From: Chrysomallon squamiferum
Taxonomy: Eukaryota > Mollusca > Gastropoda > Neomphalida > Peltospiridae
Assembly (NCBI GenBank): GCA_012295275.1
Contig: CM022671.1
Location: forward strand, 2,755,386-2,815,385
Direction of reading: 5' to 3'
Length of the DNA stretch: 60,000 bases
Shown one piece after another: positions 19,579-34,000 of this stretch. Position 1 is the first letter of the stretch. Every line of letters begins with the position of its first letter. The notes below the pieces were generated by a model. That model was not told the origin of the DNA. It saw nothing but the letters and a program-made list of their open reading frames with translations, and made no database searches. Position numbers and translations under genes: made by a program.

Positions 19579-22500
19579 CTGTTACATTCAGAGTAAATCA
19601 TTATATTTTAATGCTTTGTAACGTAACTATATCCAAGTTAAAATTATCTGTTATCACAAGTAACTGAACACTTTTTCACACTGACTACAGATTTTTTATC
19701 ACCTTAGATATACTTTCCACAAGATATAAAAAAAACCCAGTATGTAACAAATTTGTTTTAATAAAGAAGAAAATTACAAGAACAAAAATTTCAATTTACT
19801 GAGTAAACAAAAATGTAAATAAAATATTTGGACTGAAAGATAAAATAGATAGCCGAATAAGGTTTAAGTTAGCAACAAAAAACAGAATAAAAATAATAAC
19901 GTAATTTTATCAAAACTGACCTGGTAAGAGAAGGAAAGGAATCTGAAAATCCATTTTTGTCTGCCTCAATTAGCTCAGGAATTGCTTTTGTTGTGATCAC
20001 TTCTGCTGCCTCAAGAGTGTCATCTGAATATGTTAGATACATCCTATCAAAAAGAAATTTCAGCGTTCAAAAAATCAAAACAAACCAGCCTGTAGACAGT
20101 CTGTGTTAATACCGCATAATAAGTATAACAGACATGTAATGGAATTTCACCTTTATTTAATGTCTCCCCCATAAAAATTTAAAAAATAAAATAAAATAAA
20201 ATAAAAATGTCAAGTTTAATAAAAATGTTACCATTATTCTAAATGACATATATATGCAACCACACAGGCTATGTAGATGAGAGTGATATGAAAATGAAGA
20301 TTATGCCAGAAGCAATATGAATGCTCCCATAACTTAATGGCCAAAAATATAATTTAAAACCCATTTCAACGTGCAGGATTTTATGTATTGACAACACAGT
20401 CCCAATTTTCAAATTTAGAAAGAAAAAACCAACTATTGCCCGAGAATATAAATGAATTTAAAATTATACTTGCTTGATAATCATCTGTAAGTTATCATTG
20501 TGTTTAGCACCTTTCTCCTTTTCTCCATTTGCACCAATCCACTCTCGTTTTAAAAAACTTTCAGCAAGATTTCCTGCAAATTGTCAAATAAAGAAATATA
20601 AATGAACTGAAACTGAAATAAAAGTTAAATATTTCTGTCAGTTACTACAGAATATTATCTACATGTTTTTTTATAACAAATTTTTATTTTTAAATCTGAT
20701 TTTCTAAACGAGCCAAGATTACTGGTGAGTACTGAAACCTACCCAGTTTGTTAGATAGTTTGTGAACATCCACCTTAGCAGCAAGAGTTCCAAGAAGTTT
20801 GATAAGAGTAACAGCCGTGGAGATGTTGGGAACTGCAGCAGCAAAGTTCTCCACATACTTGAATGCCACACTGCAACAAACACACAAAGATGATTTACTT
20901 CTTTTTCACTCTTTCTTAAGATGCAGAAGATTAAAATAGAAACATGTGTACTTAAGTTAACCTTCACTAAACCGACATGTTTTCAGGTTTGAATTTACAT
21001 AACTCCTGTGACTGATGTGTGAATACGCAATTGTAATATACTGTTCAAATGTTATTTTAAAGAGTGTTTAATGCATCTATTCTCAATTAAAAGAGTATCC
21101 GTAGTAACCAATCAATAAACACTTATTAAACATTAATCAGTGTTCTTATACATGTTTTAAAACTGTACCAAATTTAACAAAATAGCAAATGAAACAAAAA
21201 TTGTTTTAATAAAATTTATAATATAAAATGTAAAAGATTTTAACAATTTTAACAATAATTTAAGTTTTACCTAACAAGTTCCTGAAATGAAATTTGTGTC
21301 GAGTCTAAGGTTTTAATTCTGCAAACAAGAACCTGTAGAGCTTTCTTCAACAGAGGCTGGTTTTCTGACTCCAAGAATCCATTCCTTCAACAGCACAAAA
21401 ATCTTAGCATAATATCACTCTCACACAAACAAATAATACACAACATTCTTTAAGTAATGATACACCTGCCAATCACTAATATTTATTTAATGTCACAATA
21501 AACAAAAACAATAATTATTAATTTATGTGTTATTTAAAATTTGGAATGTACGATGATTAATGTTAGGGATCACTCCAGATGATGTAATAAAAATTCATAA
21601 TCTAAAAATGTTTATGTTAACACCCTTTCTGGTTATGAAACAAAACAGTCTGGAAAGATATAAATGTTTCATTTCGTGTTTATTAATGTAACAATACAAC
21701 AGTTAATAAACAAAACTTTTTTCTTCATGTGGAAATGTTTTGGGCTTACCATGAAAACACAGACACCATTGAGTGTAGAAGTAGTTGAAAGCACGAAGTC
21801 ATCAGAACAGCATCATCATCATCATAACCAGGGCCATCAATGAGTCCGTCATTTTCACTAATCATAGTCTGTACAAAAACGATTTTAAAATAATTCTAAT
21901 AACCTCAAATGTTAGACAAAAGTAAAAAGGTTTCCTTACCTTTTGTTATAAAAAGAATTTTAAGTTATCACAAAATAATTTCATTCAAATAAAAAAGAAT
22001 AAAACTGAATAAAACTTTGTTTAAATAAGGATTGTAATTCTTTATATTTTTCAAATGATGAAAGATTCAACCTATCGTAATTTCACTTAATTATAAATAA
22101 CACAAACATTTATAATAAAATAGATACCAAAAAACAAATGTAACTGAATAAATTAAACTTGAAAAAAAAGAATTTAATAATTAAATTATTATTTAACGAT
22201 TGATTTTAAAGTGGGTAAAGCTGACCTGAAAAAATGTACTGACTGCTTCCAAGTGATTGCATAAGGCTGGTAACAGTCTCACAGCTTTTGCAGCTATTTG
22301 TTTTGGAGTAAACTGATCAAGTAGATGAAACCCAACATTTTTATTTCCTTTCACCTGAGGGAATGAAAAGACAACAAAAATAAGTTTAAAAATAAATAAA
22401 TAAAAAAGTAAATAAGAATAAAAACAAAAATAAATAAATAAATAAATAAAAATAAATGAGGTAAGTAAAATAATAATAGCATTTGCTTCACAGAGTATTA

Positions 22501-25500
22501 AAGTATTTAAGATGAAAATGTGTTTGCACCTAGAAAACAATGATCAAGATACTTTGTATTTTTATACAAATATTGCTCAGAGGAAGCAAACGTTAGTCAA
22601 ACTGAAGACAAATTAATTTAAAATTTCCAACACCATTTATAAACTGACTTATTAGATAATAAATAAAAAAGTAACAAAAAGAAAACACCATTTTCTTTTC
22701 ATTAACCAAATTACCAACCAAGGAGTCTTATAACAAATGAAATAAATAATTGCAATCTGTGCTTTATCAAGATAAAAGAACATTACTTTTTACTATTAGA
22801 ATCAAAATAAAACAAACTGACAGGGTATCCATATTGCATTAAAGAAAAAGAAAAGTAATACTGAATAATTTACATGGTTTTAGTAAATGAGTAAAATTAA
22901 TACTTTAAGAAACACTCTTCGTTTGCTGGCTGATGCAATCAGTGAATGGTTGAGTTTGTGTGCGAGATCCTCCAGAAGAAATTCTAGCTCAGCTGGTCGA
23001 AGGTGTAGACTTGTTTCATCCTGTCAATTAAAAACATTCAAATTATTAACATCTCAGCATATTTGGTGATAAAATAATTTATTATATTTCTAACATTTGA
23101 GGAATTTTTCAGAAATTTGATGTATATTCAGGTCTGTGCTTTAAGTCATGAAAATGAAACATATGACATCATTATTAACTTTATAATTAAATTAATTCAC
23201 TGGGTGTCTGGGAATTTCAGACCTCTGTCTAAATATAGAACCTTACGAAATGAATGGTGAGAATTTAACAAATTAACATAATGAAATTTAGGACAGGTAC
23301 TGATTTTTGATAAATGACAATTCAACATTTCAAACTATTATTATTATCATTATTTAAAAAAGATATCTGTACATTTTGTGTGTAGTGGTTTCTGTAAATG
23401 TGTCATGTGAAGACATTTTTTTGTCAAAACTTTGTCCTGGGCATTTTGCTTTAAACTTATTTTTACCTTTGTGTTACTGTCTGTATCCATAGCTACAGCA
23501 GAAATTAGTTCATTGTTCAGTACAATAAACGCACTAATGTCCAACTCTCTGAAACAAACAAAATTAAATTAAAATGTACCACTGATGATGTATCCAAAAA
23601 GCCTTAATACATTTTGTTTATTTTGTCTTTGCTAAAAAATAAGACAAAATTAACATGTTAATGAAGATATATGGAATTTGAGGTTTCCCCCCCCCTTTAT
23701 TGTGAAATCATTCTGAAATATTAAAATAGCAAAAACAAAATTCTGCGGTAAGTCATTTAGACATTGTAAATAAAACAATTAAAAAATACCCCATTAAATT
23801 AAATAACTTAAAAATATTAACACAAAAAAACTTTTTTTATACCTGAAATATTGTCGATAATTTCCAAGGTTAATATTATTTTCATCTCTGGTATCAGCTT
23901 TCACCTGATTCTGTGATTCTCTTGGACTACTTTTATCTGCATCCTGACAACAAAATAACTAACAACAGTAACATAAACATGGCTGACATGGTATTTTTAG
24001 TTCTCATGATCATTTTAAAAATTGAGAAAAAAAATTATATTTGAGGTTTATCCTAATTACAGTTTTGTGCATCTCCTCTATCTTACACTGACAGAGAAGG
24101 GAGGATACATCATATATTGAAATGGGTATAAAAAGTTTCTGTAATATCCTGGCTCAAAAAACTCATTTAAGAAACAATATTCTTACTGAGAACATGAGCT
24201 TAGTCTACTTAGCTATGTGATTACAAACCAGTGACGTTGAGTCCCTTGATGTTTCATCCATGTCATCCATATTTTCTTTGTCGTTCTTTCCTTTAGCTTT
24301 CCTATAAATTAAATGTGATTTTAAGTTTAAATTACTAACATTAAACATTTATAACCAATTTTGTTTTAAAAATGAATATATAAAGCTTATTATTTCTAAA
24401 ATGATAAAAACAAATTGTGTAGGAGGATTGTTTCACTAAATCAAGAATTTTTTTCACAGAATATACTGTAAAATTCTAAGCTAAAATAAGTATGGCATCA
24501 AGAAAAGATTTTGATACAATTTATATTTAAGTTTAAAATGCAAAGCAAAATGTGATTCTTCTCATAACTGGCAAAAGAATAAACCTAGCTGTAAGGTTTC
24601 ACAGTACTATTTAAAATAAAATTTTATTTGTGAAAAAAAAAATTAATTAGTAAAAAAATGGTGATAAAATTAAAAAAAAAAAAAAAGTACAGAACATGGA
24701 TCACCTTTTCCCTGGTTTTCTTCCTTTCTTTTTAACCTCTCCTGGGTCACTCTTGATCTTTGTTTCTTCAAGGTCAAAATTAGCAAGTGGTGGTTTGAAG
24801 TGTGGTGTAGCTACAAAAAAACATTATTCCATTTAAATCATTGAAATATTAATAAAAACAATATCTTATCTAGTGTGAAATCATGTATCAAAGATCAACA
24901 TCAACAAAAAAAAGAAAAAAAGAGTTAAATTACATTATATATTGAATATGAGTTTTATCTTAAGCACACATATTAAATTTTTAAATTTATTTTTGAAAGC
25001 AAATGTAATGACATTTTTAACAATAACATGGTTCAGATAATGTAAACAAAAAAGACACAAAACACCAGATGAATATTTAAAATATTTTAATAACTGAAAT
25101 TCAAAATCTCTATATTCTTGATAACCAATTAAAACACCCCCAAAACTACCAATGTAAACATTCACCATAATGAATCAGTCAACTCTCTAAACCCTCAAAA
25201 TGTTTCATCTTAAAACCTTTCCCTGCATGATATCCCATCTGTTTACAAAATGACTAAATGACATAACTAAATTAAAAAACACACAAACCAATCAAGCACT
25301 TGATGAGAACTGTCTGCAGATCTGTGATATTCTTAAGTCTGGTAATGACCTTCACCTTCATTTCTATTGCTGTTTGGGTGGCAAAACTGTTAACCACCTT
25401 AAATGATAATAAAAATAAAAATCATTAAAATAATATAGTTATTGTGATCCTTAACTAAAATGTACATCCATTTTTTGTTTTAATTTTCTGCATGAAAATG

Positions 25501-27984
25501 AAATGATTTTTTGGGCTAAAGGCACCTTTGTGTTACTTATCTGTCAAAGTTAAAAGAAAGAAAGAGTTTTTAAATGTTAAAATGAATCACTGATTATGTT
25601 ATGTGTAGATAATTATTACAATTACAGTTGCTTTTAAACAGTACATTTTAAGAGGTTTCAAGTTAATACTACTGGATTATATTCAGATAATGGATTCCAT
25701 TCATGGGTACAGGTTTACTAGTAGTCAACACTGATTACCTCTCTAAACCAGTTGATGTTGTGAAACAGTGTCTGACAAATTATTTCTTTTTCCCTGCTTG
25801 AGAGAGATTCAAATTTGTGAAACACATCTTCCTTCACTGTGTACAGAGGACAACCTGAGCAAAAATAATTAAAAACTTAACCATATTTCAAAGTGTCAGA
25901 TGAATGCAATGCTGAAATAATGATGTTCACTACATTGACAATAATCTGTAAATATTTTCATCAAAATGTATAAATGACTTAAACACAGTGGATTACTGGG
26001 TCAGACTTTCTTCTTGTACCATTTCAGAATAAATAAATAAAAAAGAATTATGTATATTGTGGACAACTGACTACTCTAATAATTATGAATGAAGGTAATT
26101 TAATGTAGCCAGCAAAAGCACAAAATTAAGAATATATATATTTATATAGAATACTGAGAATAATCAAGAAGAAAATGTAGAGAAGTTAAAAACAGAATTA
26201 AGGTTAACGTGGTGAAGATCCATGGAAACCATTTAAAATTTTGTATGAAGAACAGTTATTAAAAGCATAATTGAAAACAAGACAGGTTTATCTACTACAG
26301 TGATGATGGATTCTAAGCAATCAAATGTTACCAAGAAGAGCGTCAATTTCTTCCAGATTCCCATCCTGCTGATGTCTCTCACACATCTGAACAAGACGAA
26401 AATGAGAACAGAGACAGAGAGGGTTGGGCATCTTTCTGTCAAAATAACAGATTGTTAAGAGGTAAGTAGAATTTCTGTCATATTATTAACATGCAATGGT
26501 GCTAAAACAAATTATTAATAAATGAGATACGGTTTACTTGACATTATAATTATTTAAACTGTTTAAATGATTTTATTATTTTATAGATACTGTTTAAATT
26601 AAATTATCAAAATGAAAATCTGTTTTACATTTTCTTATAAATAAAATGAAATATATAAAACAGTATTAAATCTAGCAATATTGAGTATGTTATCAACGTT
26701 GTTAATGGGTATAACCTGTCTTTGTTGTGGTTGATGCTGTTGGTGTGAGATTGTATCACTAAAGGTAAAAGATTGATGGCAATTGTGCTTTCTTGTGCAT
26801 CATCAAGACCAAACAACAATGCCAATGGAATGTCTGTTGAGCTGAAAATAAAACAGGATCAGTTAACATTTTACCATGTATTTTACTTTGTTATATGCCA
26901 AAAATCAATATTTTTTGTGTCAAGAGGTCATTAGATATTGGTATCTTATACAAAAATGCCCACAATTCCTAATAAAAACAAATTAAACAAAAGAAAAGGA
27001 TAAATCAACCCACACAAACATACACAAAAAAACAAAAGTAAACAAAACCAGAAAGCTTTTTTCCTTCAATAAAAAATACATTATTTATCAGAATTATATC
27101 TCTTAAAAAAATAATAAATAAAAATTACTTCTGAATAAAATGAGATGTAATATTATTGTCATGCATTATTATTAAACGATTTAATCAGCAGAGTTAAGAT
27201 CTACATTTGCACCCATACAGGGATGAAACATCTGTAATTTTTCATTTCTGAACAAGTTATAGCTGGAATGGGAAATAATGAATAAATAAACATTTTTGTT
27301 TTTAAATTTAAATTGTTGATTAAAACTTACGAAGTTAATTTATCTTCTTCTACATCCACAACATAATCATCTTGAAAATCAGCAATAACATTTTCTGCAA
27401 TCCATGTCTTGAAGAAAAAAGCAAAAAATGACAGAAATAATAATGTAGTGGCAAGAAAAAACCAACAAAAAACCGCCTGATATATTAATACAAAAAATTT
27501 TAATAAACAAATAATAATAATAATAAACTAATACAATAAAATATCACTGGAAAAAGGAAATTACACTTCAACTTACTATATTTTAATATTTAATTTTTAT
27601 TCTTGATTAAAATTTGTGAAACAAAACATGTCTTATTCTCACATAACAATGAAATGTTTTTAAAGGAAAAGATGTTTCTCAAAAATAAATAAATAAATAA
27701 AAATCCCTAACATACTTCAACTTCTGATTTTTTCTGACCAAGACTAACAATGGCTGATAACTCATCCATGAAGAGTGCTGCTGCTTCTGGCATCTGGTTA
27801 CTGCTAGTTCGAACCAGCTGAAGTAAAGTAATGACCTGTTTACTGAGGTCACTGGACAGTGTCTGGTCAGTCTGGCCACTACAAAATCAGTACAGTTGAA
27901 ATAACCATTAAAACAGGTCAGAAAAGTCTCATCATTAAACAAATCTAAAAAAATGAAGTATTTTAGTCTATCTACGACTGAATA

Positions 27985-28024
<40 letters not shown>

Positions 28025-31000
28025 TTAAATAAATAAAATAACCAGATCATCACAAACAAAATTACAATCATCTACTTCACAGGAGTAAATAAAAATCTGA
28101 GTTATGTTACAAAATGCATTCAACCACTGTAGATATCTCAGCTACTCACCCAGTGAAAACTATACTTTTACATATCATTACTGCTCCAATCACCCCCATT
28201 TTCTTGTATCTGAAAACATAAAAAAGATAAAAAAATTAAATAGTAATAACAGTAATAATAACAATAATAATAAAAAAATGAAACAGAAAATTAAAAATAC
28301 AGTAAGAAATTGATTTAAATTAACTAATACCAAAAAACATCCCCAAAGAATATGTAACTTTCAAGTTGTATTATCTTTGTGATGAAAACAGAGATAGTGA
28401 GAGACACAAACAAAAACAAGAGAAATGGATATAAAGAGGAAAAATCTAATAAAGAAGTGCTTTTTTGGTCTCACAAAGTTTGTGATAAGAGGAAGAGTAA
28501 TTAGCAAGCCGTAAATGAAAAATGATGTAGATATCTCTTCTTTGAAGACAAATCACATGGTAGTAATGTTGTTATGGTATCGTTAAAACAAAATCAAGAT
28601 ATTTACTTTGGATTGTCACTTGAAAGCTGTTTTCTGATTACCATGTGAAGATCATCCTTGAAAATAAAAAAAAATTACTGTAACATATATCATTTACTTT
28701 GTCAACACACACACATGTACAAACATATTTGTTATTATTTACATGTATACATAGATTTTTTCATTATTTAATAATAATAATAATAATAACAATAATAATT
28801 TAAATCAGAATAATTAACTGAAATAGAGATAAATATAACAATATGCTTTGGTAACTGGATTATGGAAACTAACATTTCGGCAGCTGTAAAAATCTGAATG
28901 AAATTACTTTTCTGTCTTGCTTCAGTCTGTACATTTAGATAATTTTTGTGCAAAAAATGGTTTTGTGATTAGTACATTTTTAAAATTATTTTTTAAAATT
29001 AATTTCTTATATAATTATTGAACAGTGGTGAAATGAAAGTTGAAATTAAACCAGAGAAAACATATACCTGAACAATGCTGCCATCTTGAGGACTGTGAAA
29101 AGCAAGACAACTCAACATTTCATACAACTTTCGAATCTGAGACACTGACAAGTTGTCCAGGTAGTCTAAAACTCCCTACATAATAAATTAAAACACCACA
29201 TAAGTAAGTTTAGGATATCTGTGAATGGATGAATTAATCAAGTTCTCTAAAACTGTCTATAAATTTTATTTTAACATTAATACAGTCTAATAAATGAAGT
29301 GGCCTGAACTTTTGACCAAAGAGAATGAATATCATTATCCAGCTCTTTACAATTTTTCTGAAGCTTAAAAAACTGAATTTCTTTTGGAACAAAATATTTA
29401 ATAAGTTAGTGGGGCAAAAAACTGTCTTTGCAGAAGACTGTTTATTATTTAATGAATTAAACAGTTGCATTAAAATTAATAAATGAAAAGTGGTTTTGAA
29501 AACAAATTTAATAACTTATAAAAAGCTAATTAGTATTTATCAGACACTATAAAGTGAATAGTTTTACTTTGACAAAAATGCTGAAAGGACTCATGCTGTG
29601 TATGTGTTTGTGAACAAGATCAACAAGAATATCGAGAGATGATTCCATCTCACTCTCAAAACCACTGCCTATGTGTGTCACCAGGTTACCAACAATCTCC
29701 TGAAAATACATTTATTTTTTAAAATTCTTATATATAAATTCATACATCAAACAAAGGGTTGGTATAAAAAATGTTTAGGGAACAAGTACTTTGAAAATGT
29801 TCAGATTACTTGTTTGTCAAAAGTACTCCTATCAATAATTGCATCAATTGCATTAACTATCAACAAGTTTATTTTATTAGCAGTTAAATAAAATCAAAGT
29901 GTCTGTTGCTGGCAAGTTTTGTTTGGCTGTTCTGTGAATTATATTCTTTACACGAATATATTTATACAAAATGATCTATCTATATATATATATATCTTAT
30001 TTTCTAACCTTCCAAATATATTACATCCCTTTGAAATGCCAGAGGGGGTAATTTGTAAATATGACAGTTGCCATTTCGGACTGCATCTATTTTGTTTAGG
30101 GACAAGATGTGAACTGCTGACACAAAACTGCAAAACAATGGCATGACAGCCGGTCTAAATAAACGTGAGACGGATATTGCTGCCATCTCTTACAGCATGA
30201 AGCGAGACCTCTGTACATGTGTAATGTGTATGTGAAAACTGCACAGATGTTACAACTTACATATGAGTTTCATGCAAATGATATGAAGCTTTAACATGAC
30301 CATTCAGCTTAATAAATGGGATTTTTTCTACTGTTATTTTGATACGCTAGGCATGCTATTTCCAGTTGTAATACATTCAGTGTAAATTATTTTTAGCAAA
30401 AACATCACAATATCACGCACAAAAACTAGTTTTTGTTAAACTTATTTTATGAGAAAGAATTTGGGGTTTTCTTAGAGGGCTTTCTAACTGTCAGGTTTTT
30501 TTCAACCTTGTTAACATTCTGTTCTTTATGACTGCATGTGTATTTACCATTAAATTGTATTAAATTTTTATATTTAGGCTAGTATAACTTGATATTAAAT
30601 TTGTTACTGCAATGTTTTCATCACCCCCTAAAAAAAACTAAATTCCTAGTATTATTATCCTGTTTAACATCCCTTTTTTGTAGGCATTCACTTATCCTGT
30701 GTGCCCTAGATGGAATGATTGATCACTGAATGATATTAATATAAGATGTCACAGTGAGGCACGAAGTCATTATTGTACATACTATAAACTTGGTTTTTAT
30801 TACCAGGATATTTTTTCAATTAAATGTTGTTGGTAAAAATGTTTTTCCCCTAATTCTTCATTACTAAAATATTTAGTTTATTTCCCAGTCCAACATGTAG
30901 ATAGTATTGATCTGATATTTAAAAACAAAATTAATAGTTTTCTTTTCTCACACTCATATTAAACCAAAAATATTTCACAAGGAAATCAAGAAACAGAGAA

Positions 31001-34000
31001 TATAAAAAATGTGTGGCTACATTATTAAACTTAAATTATCTACAATAATTCATGTTATCTTCCAGTGTCAATGATACTTTGCTTTGGTATATATATATAT
31101 ATATAAACAAAATTAGTTAAATAACAACATATTGCTATGATGTTAATTTAAAATACCTGTTGGCAGAAAGTGTCGAAAGTCACAAATGTTTTCTTGTACA
31201 TGGCACAGGCAAAATGGAGGATGCATGGTTCTGGAGATCGTAATAAAACTTCAGCAATGGACAAAATGGAAGGAAAATATTCCCGAAGTATCTGAATTAA
31301 ATATTAATAAATAAATATGTTTTAATTAATAATTATGTGCTACATTATAATTTCAAATGCTTGACATTTAAATAATCCGAAGAAAAATACGTAATCCAAC
31401 ATAATTCAGAATTATAATTAGAACTATCAAAAAAAATCATAAAATATTCATATTAAAAATATATACTTATAAAGAAATGTTTAAAAACACATGTTATAAA
31501 AGACAAAATTGATATAAATTATAAAACATAATAACATCATAATAGTAATAATTTTAAATCAGAATTCTATGAAAAGTGAAAAAAAAAAACTTTACCTGTC
31601 CATGTGACTGAAATGCATCATGTAAAAAGACCTCAGTAAAAGCACCTGCTCGGATCTTGTTTCGGAACACACTCTCTACTGGCTTGCGTCGATTTGTTGA
31701 ATGTAGAATCAGCAGGATAAAAATATCTATCACTTTGTGCTCAGCAGACGTTTTCAGAGAATCTATAACCTTCAATGGAAGTTGTTTATTTTATGCATAA
31801 GCATTTTTTCTCATGCCAAAAGTGTTTATAAAAGCATTTATTTTGAAAAAAAAGATTGTTAGGAATCATGAAACATTTTAACTGCACTTAGTCTCTGATC
31901 CATAAGCAAAGAGTTCATTCTGGAACAGCCAATAGCTCGAGACTTTTCAAAACAAGCAGTTTGTTACTTTTAGCAAAATAAATTCTGAAGAAAATTTCAT
32001 TCAATTTAAAAATTATTGGTGCAATTAAAAATTAAGACACAAATTGTTCACAAACTCTAACTATCTTCAGCATAAAGTGTATTTTTAAAACTGGTGTTAG
32101 AACACCAATGGCATATTCTAATATGAATCTGACATGTCAAAAGTAAAAAGGAAATAGTCAAATTCAGTCATATATATAAAAAACACAAGTTTGGAAAATT
32201 AAATGAAGATAAAATTTCAGTCTGCAGTTCTCAGAATACTGAACCACTTCTATTACCATGATCAAGACAAATGAGCAATTTACTATTTAATAATCTGTTA
32301 GTGCAAATCTAAAAATAACCGTGCTCCAAGTGCCAACAAAATAGAAGGAATGTGCAAAGTCTGAATCAGTTTATGTTTACTAATCCACATTATACATCAT
32401 AAACAATTAAAACCTGCAAATTATTACAACCTTGATCCATGCTTCAGCAACACTTTTCTGAAACCGAATTCCAGCTTTGATAGCATCAAGTGTGAGGACT
32501 TCATTGTCTTTGGTGACATCATCATCAGCCACTGACCTGACAAACAAGAAAAATATTAAAACCTCAGTCATGTCCAAATGTTTGTATGAAAACACACAGA
32601 AAGAAAACATCACAATATAGGTATATGTTGATGTTTTAAATCACTATTTTATGTGTTTCTTTAAAATATAACAAGTAAACCACTAAATACATTTTTAGAT
32701 ATTTGCATACATACAATGTTTTATATATTTGTTGTCTTAAATAGTGCCTATATTGATGCTAATAAATAGACTACATATATTACAAAGAATTAAAATATAT
32801 CTTTTAACTAGCAAGCAGTCTTTGTTAATAATATAGTATAATTTCAATAATGTAATAATACTCCAAGTATGTTTATTTTTTATGTATCTGTGACATCATG
32901 TTTATTATGTACCAAAATATAAGCAACTAGGAAGAGATCCAATTATTTACAGTTCAGTTTTTTAATAGAGCTTTTAACAAAAGGTTTAAGGTTTGTAAGT
33001 TTAATACATACATAAACCATGTAAAAGTATAATAACATAAAACATTACAAATAAGTTGTTACCTTTATTTCCGTTAATAATTACTTAGAAATACTGACTA
33101 TAAACTTCTTATCTTTATACCAACCTGGGATTTTTCTTTTTTGTCTTAACTGGATCAAAGCTCAAATTTGCTCTAATCTCTGATATAATCTGTTAAGGGA
33201 AAATAAAATACGAATCAATACAAAAAGGATTAAAACTGAATTTAAAAAAATGTTCTCAAACATCTGATTTACATATTTCAGTAATATTTTTTATATCAAT
33301 TTGACTAACAAGTAATTTTACAGAGAAATGAAATAAACTGTAATATATGTTTAATTAAAAAATATAATAAAAACTGCATTCACCTCAACCGCATCATTAG
33401 ATGTAACAGTCTGTAGGAGAAATTTAACAACTATTGGAAGATCTTTCATTTCAACTGAGTCCAGTGTTCTGATCACAGAGTTTCGCACCTGTTAAAAAAT
33501 AAAGTTAAATCTCTGAAATTGTTGTGTAAACCTCTAACATGCAAACTATGTCTTTAACTTTTAGAGTACAGGATTAACACCGAACAAAAACTGTGCTAGT
33601 GAGTACATTAATGTGCAAATGTATTATTGTATTGTAACATTTAGACTACTGGAACAATGTAGGGTAAAACTGGTGTACATTCATTCATCTATTTTGACTG
33701 AAGAATTTCATGTTTTAATCTTGTTAAAAATTCAACCAAATCTTTTTTTTTTTTTTTATAAATGTGAATTTATTTTTGCACATTTATCATTTGCTTGCAT
33801 CAGTATTTATGTCCGTTATTTTGATTCTTGTAATACTTTGAAACTGCTTATAATAAATAAATAAATAAACAAATATGATTCAAATCCAAATGTTTTAACT
33901 TTACAAGAAATAAACAGTAAAATTTGAGCTCTAAATTTCTATAAATTTTTACTTCAGTCAGTAATTCAGGTTTCAATGCCAAGTTTGACAGAGCATCCAG

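Noticed and set aside
20468-20473. GT donor for FANCD2 exon 35
   Set aside because: It gives the wrong phase and an early stop in exon 36, whereas the GC donor four bases earlier restores the conserved reading.
30004-30186. Small open frames in FANCD2 intron 15
   Set aside because: They lie between phase-matched exons 15 and 16, with no homology to FANCD2 and no splice borders that keep the phase.
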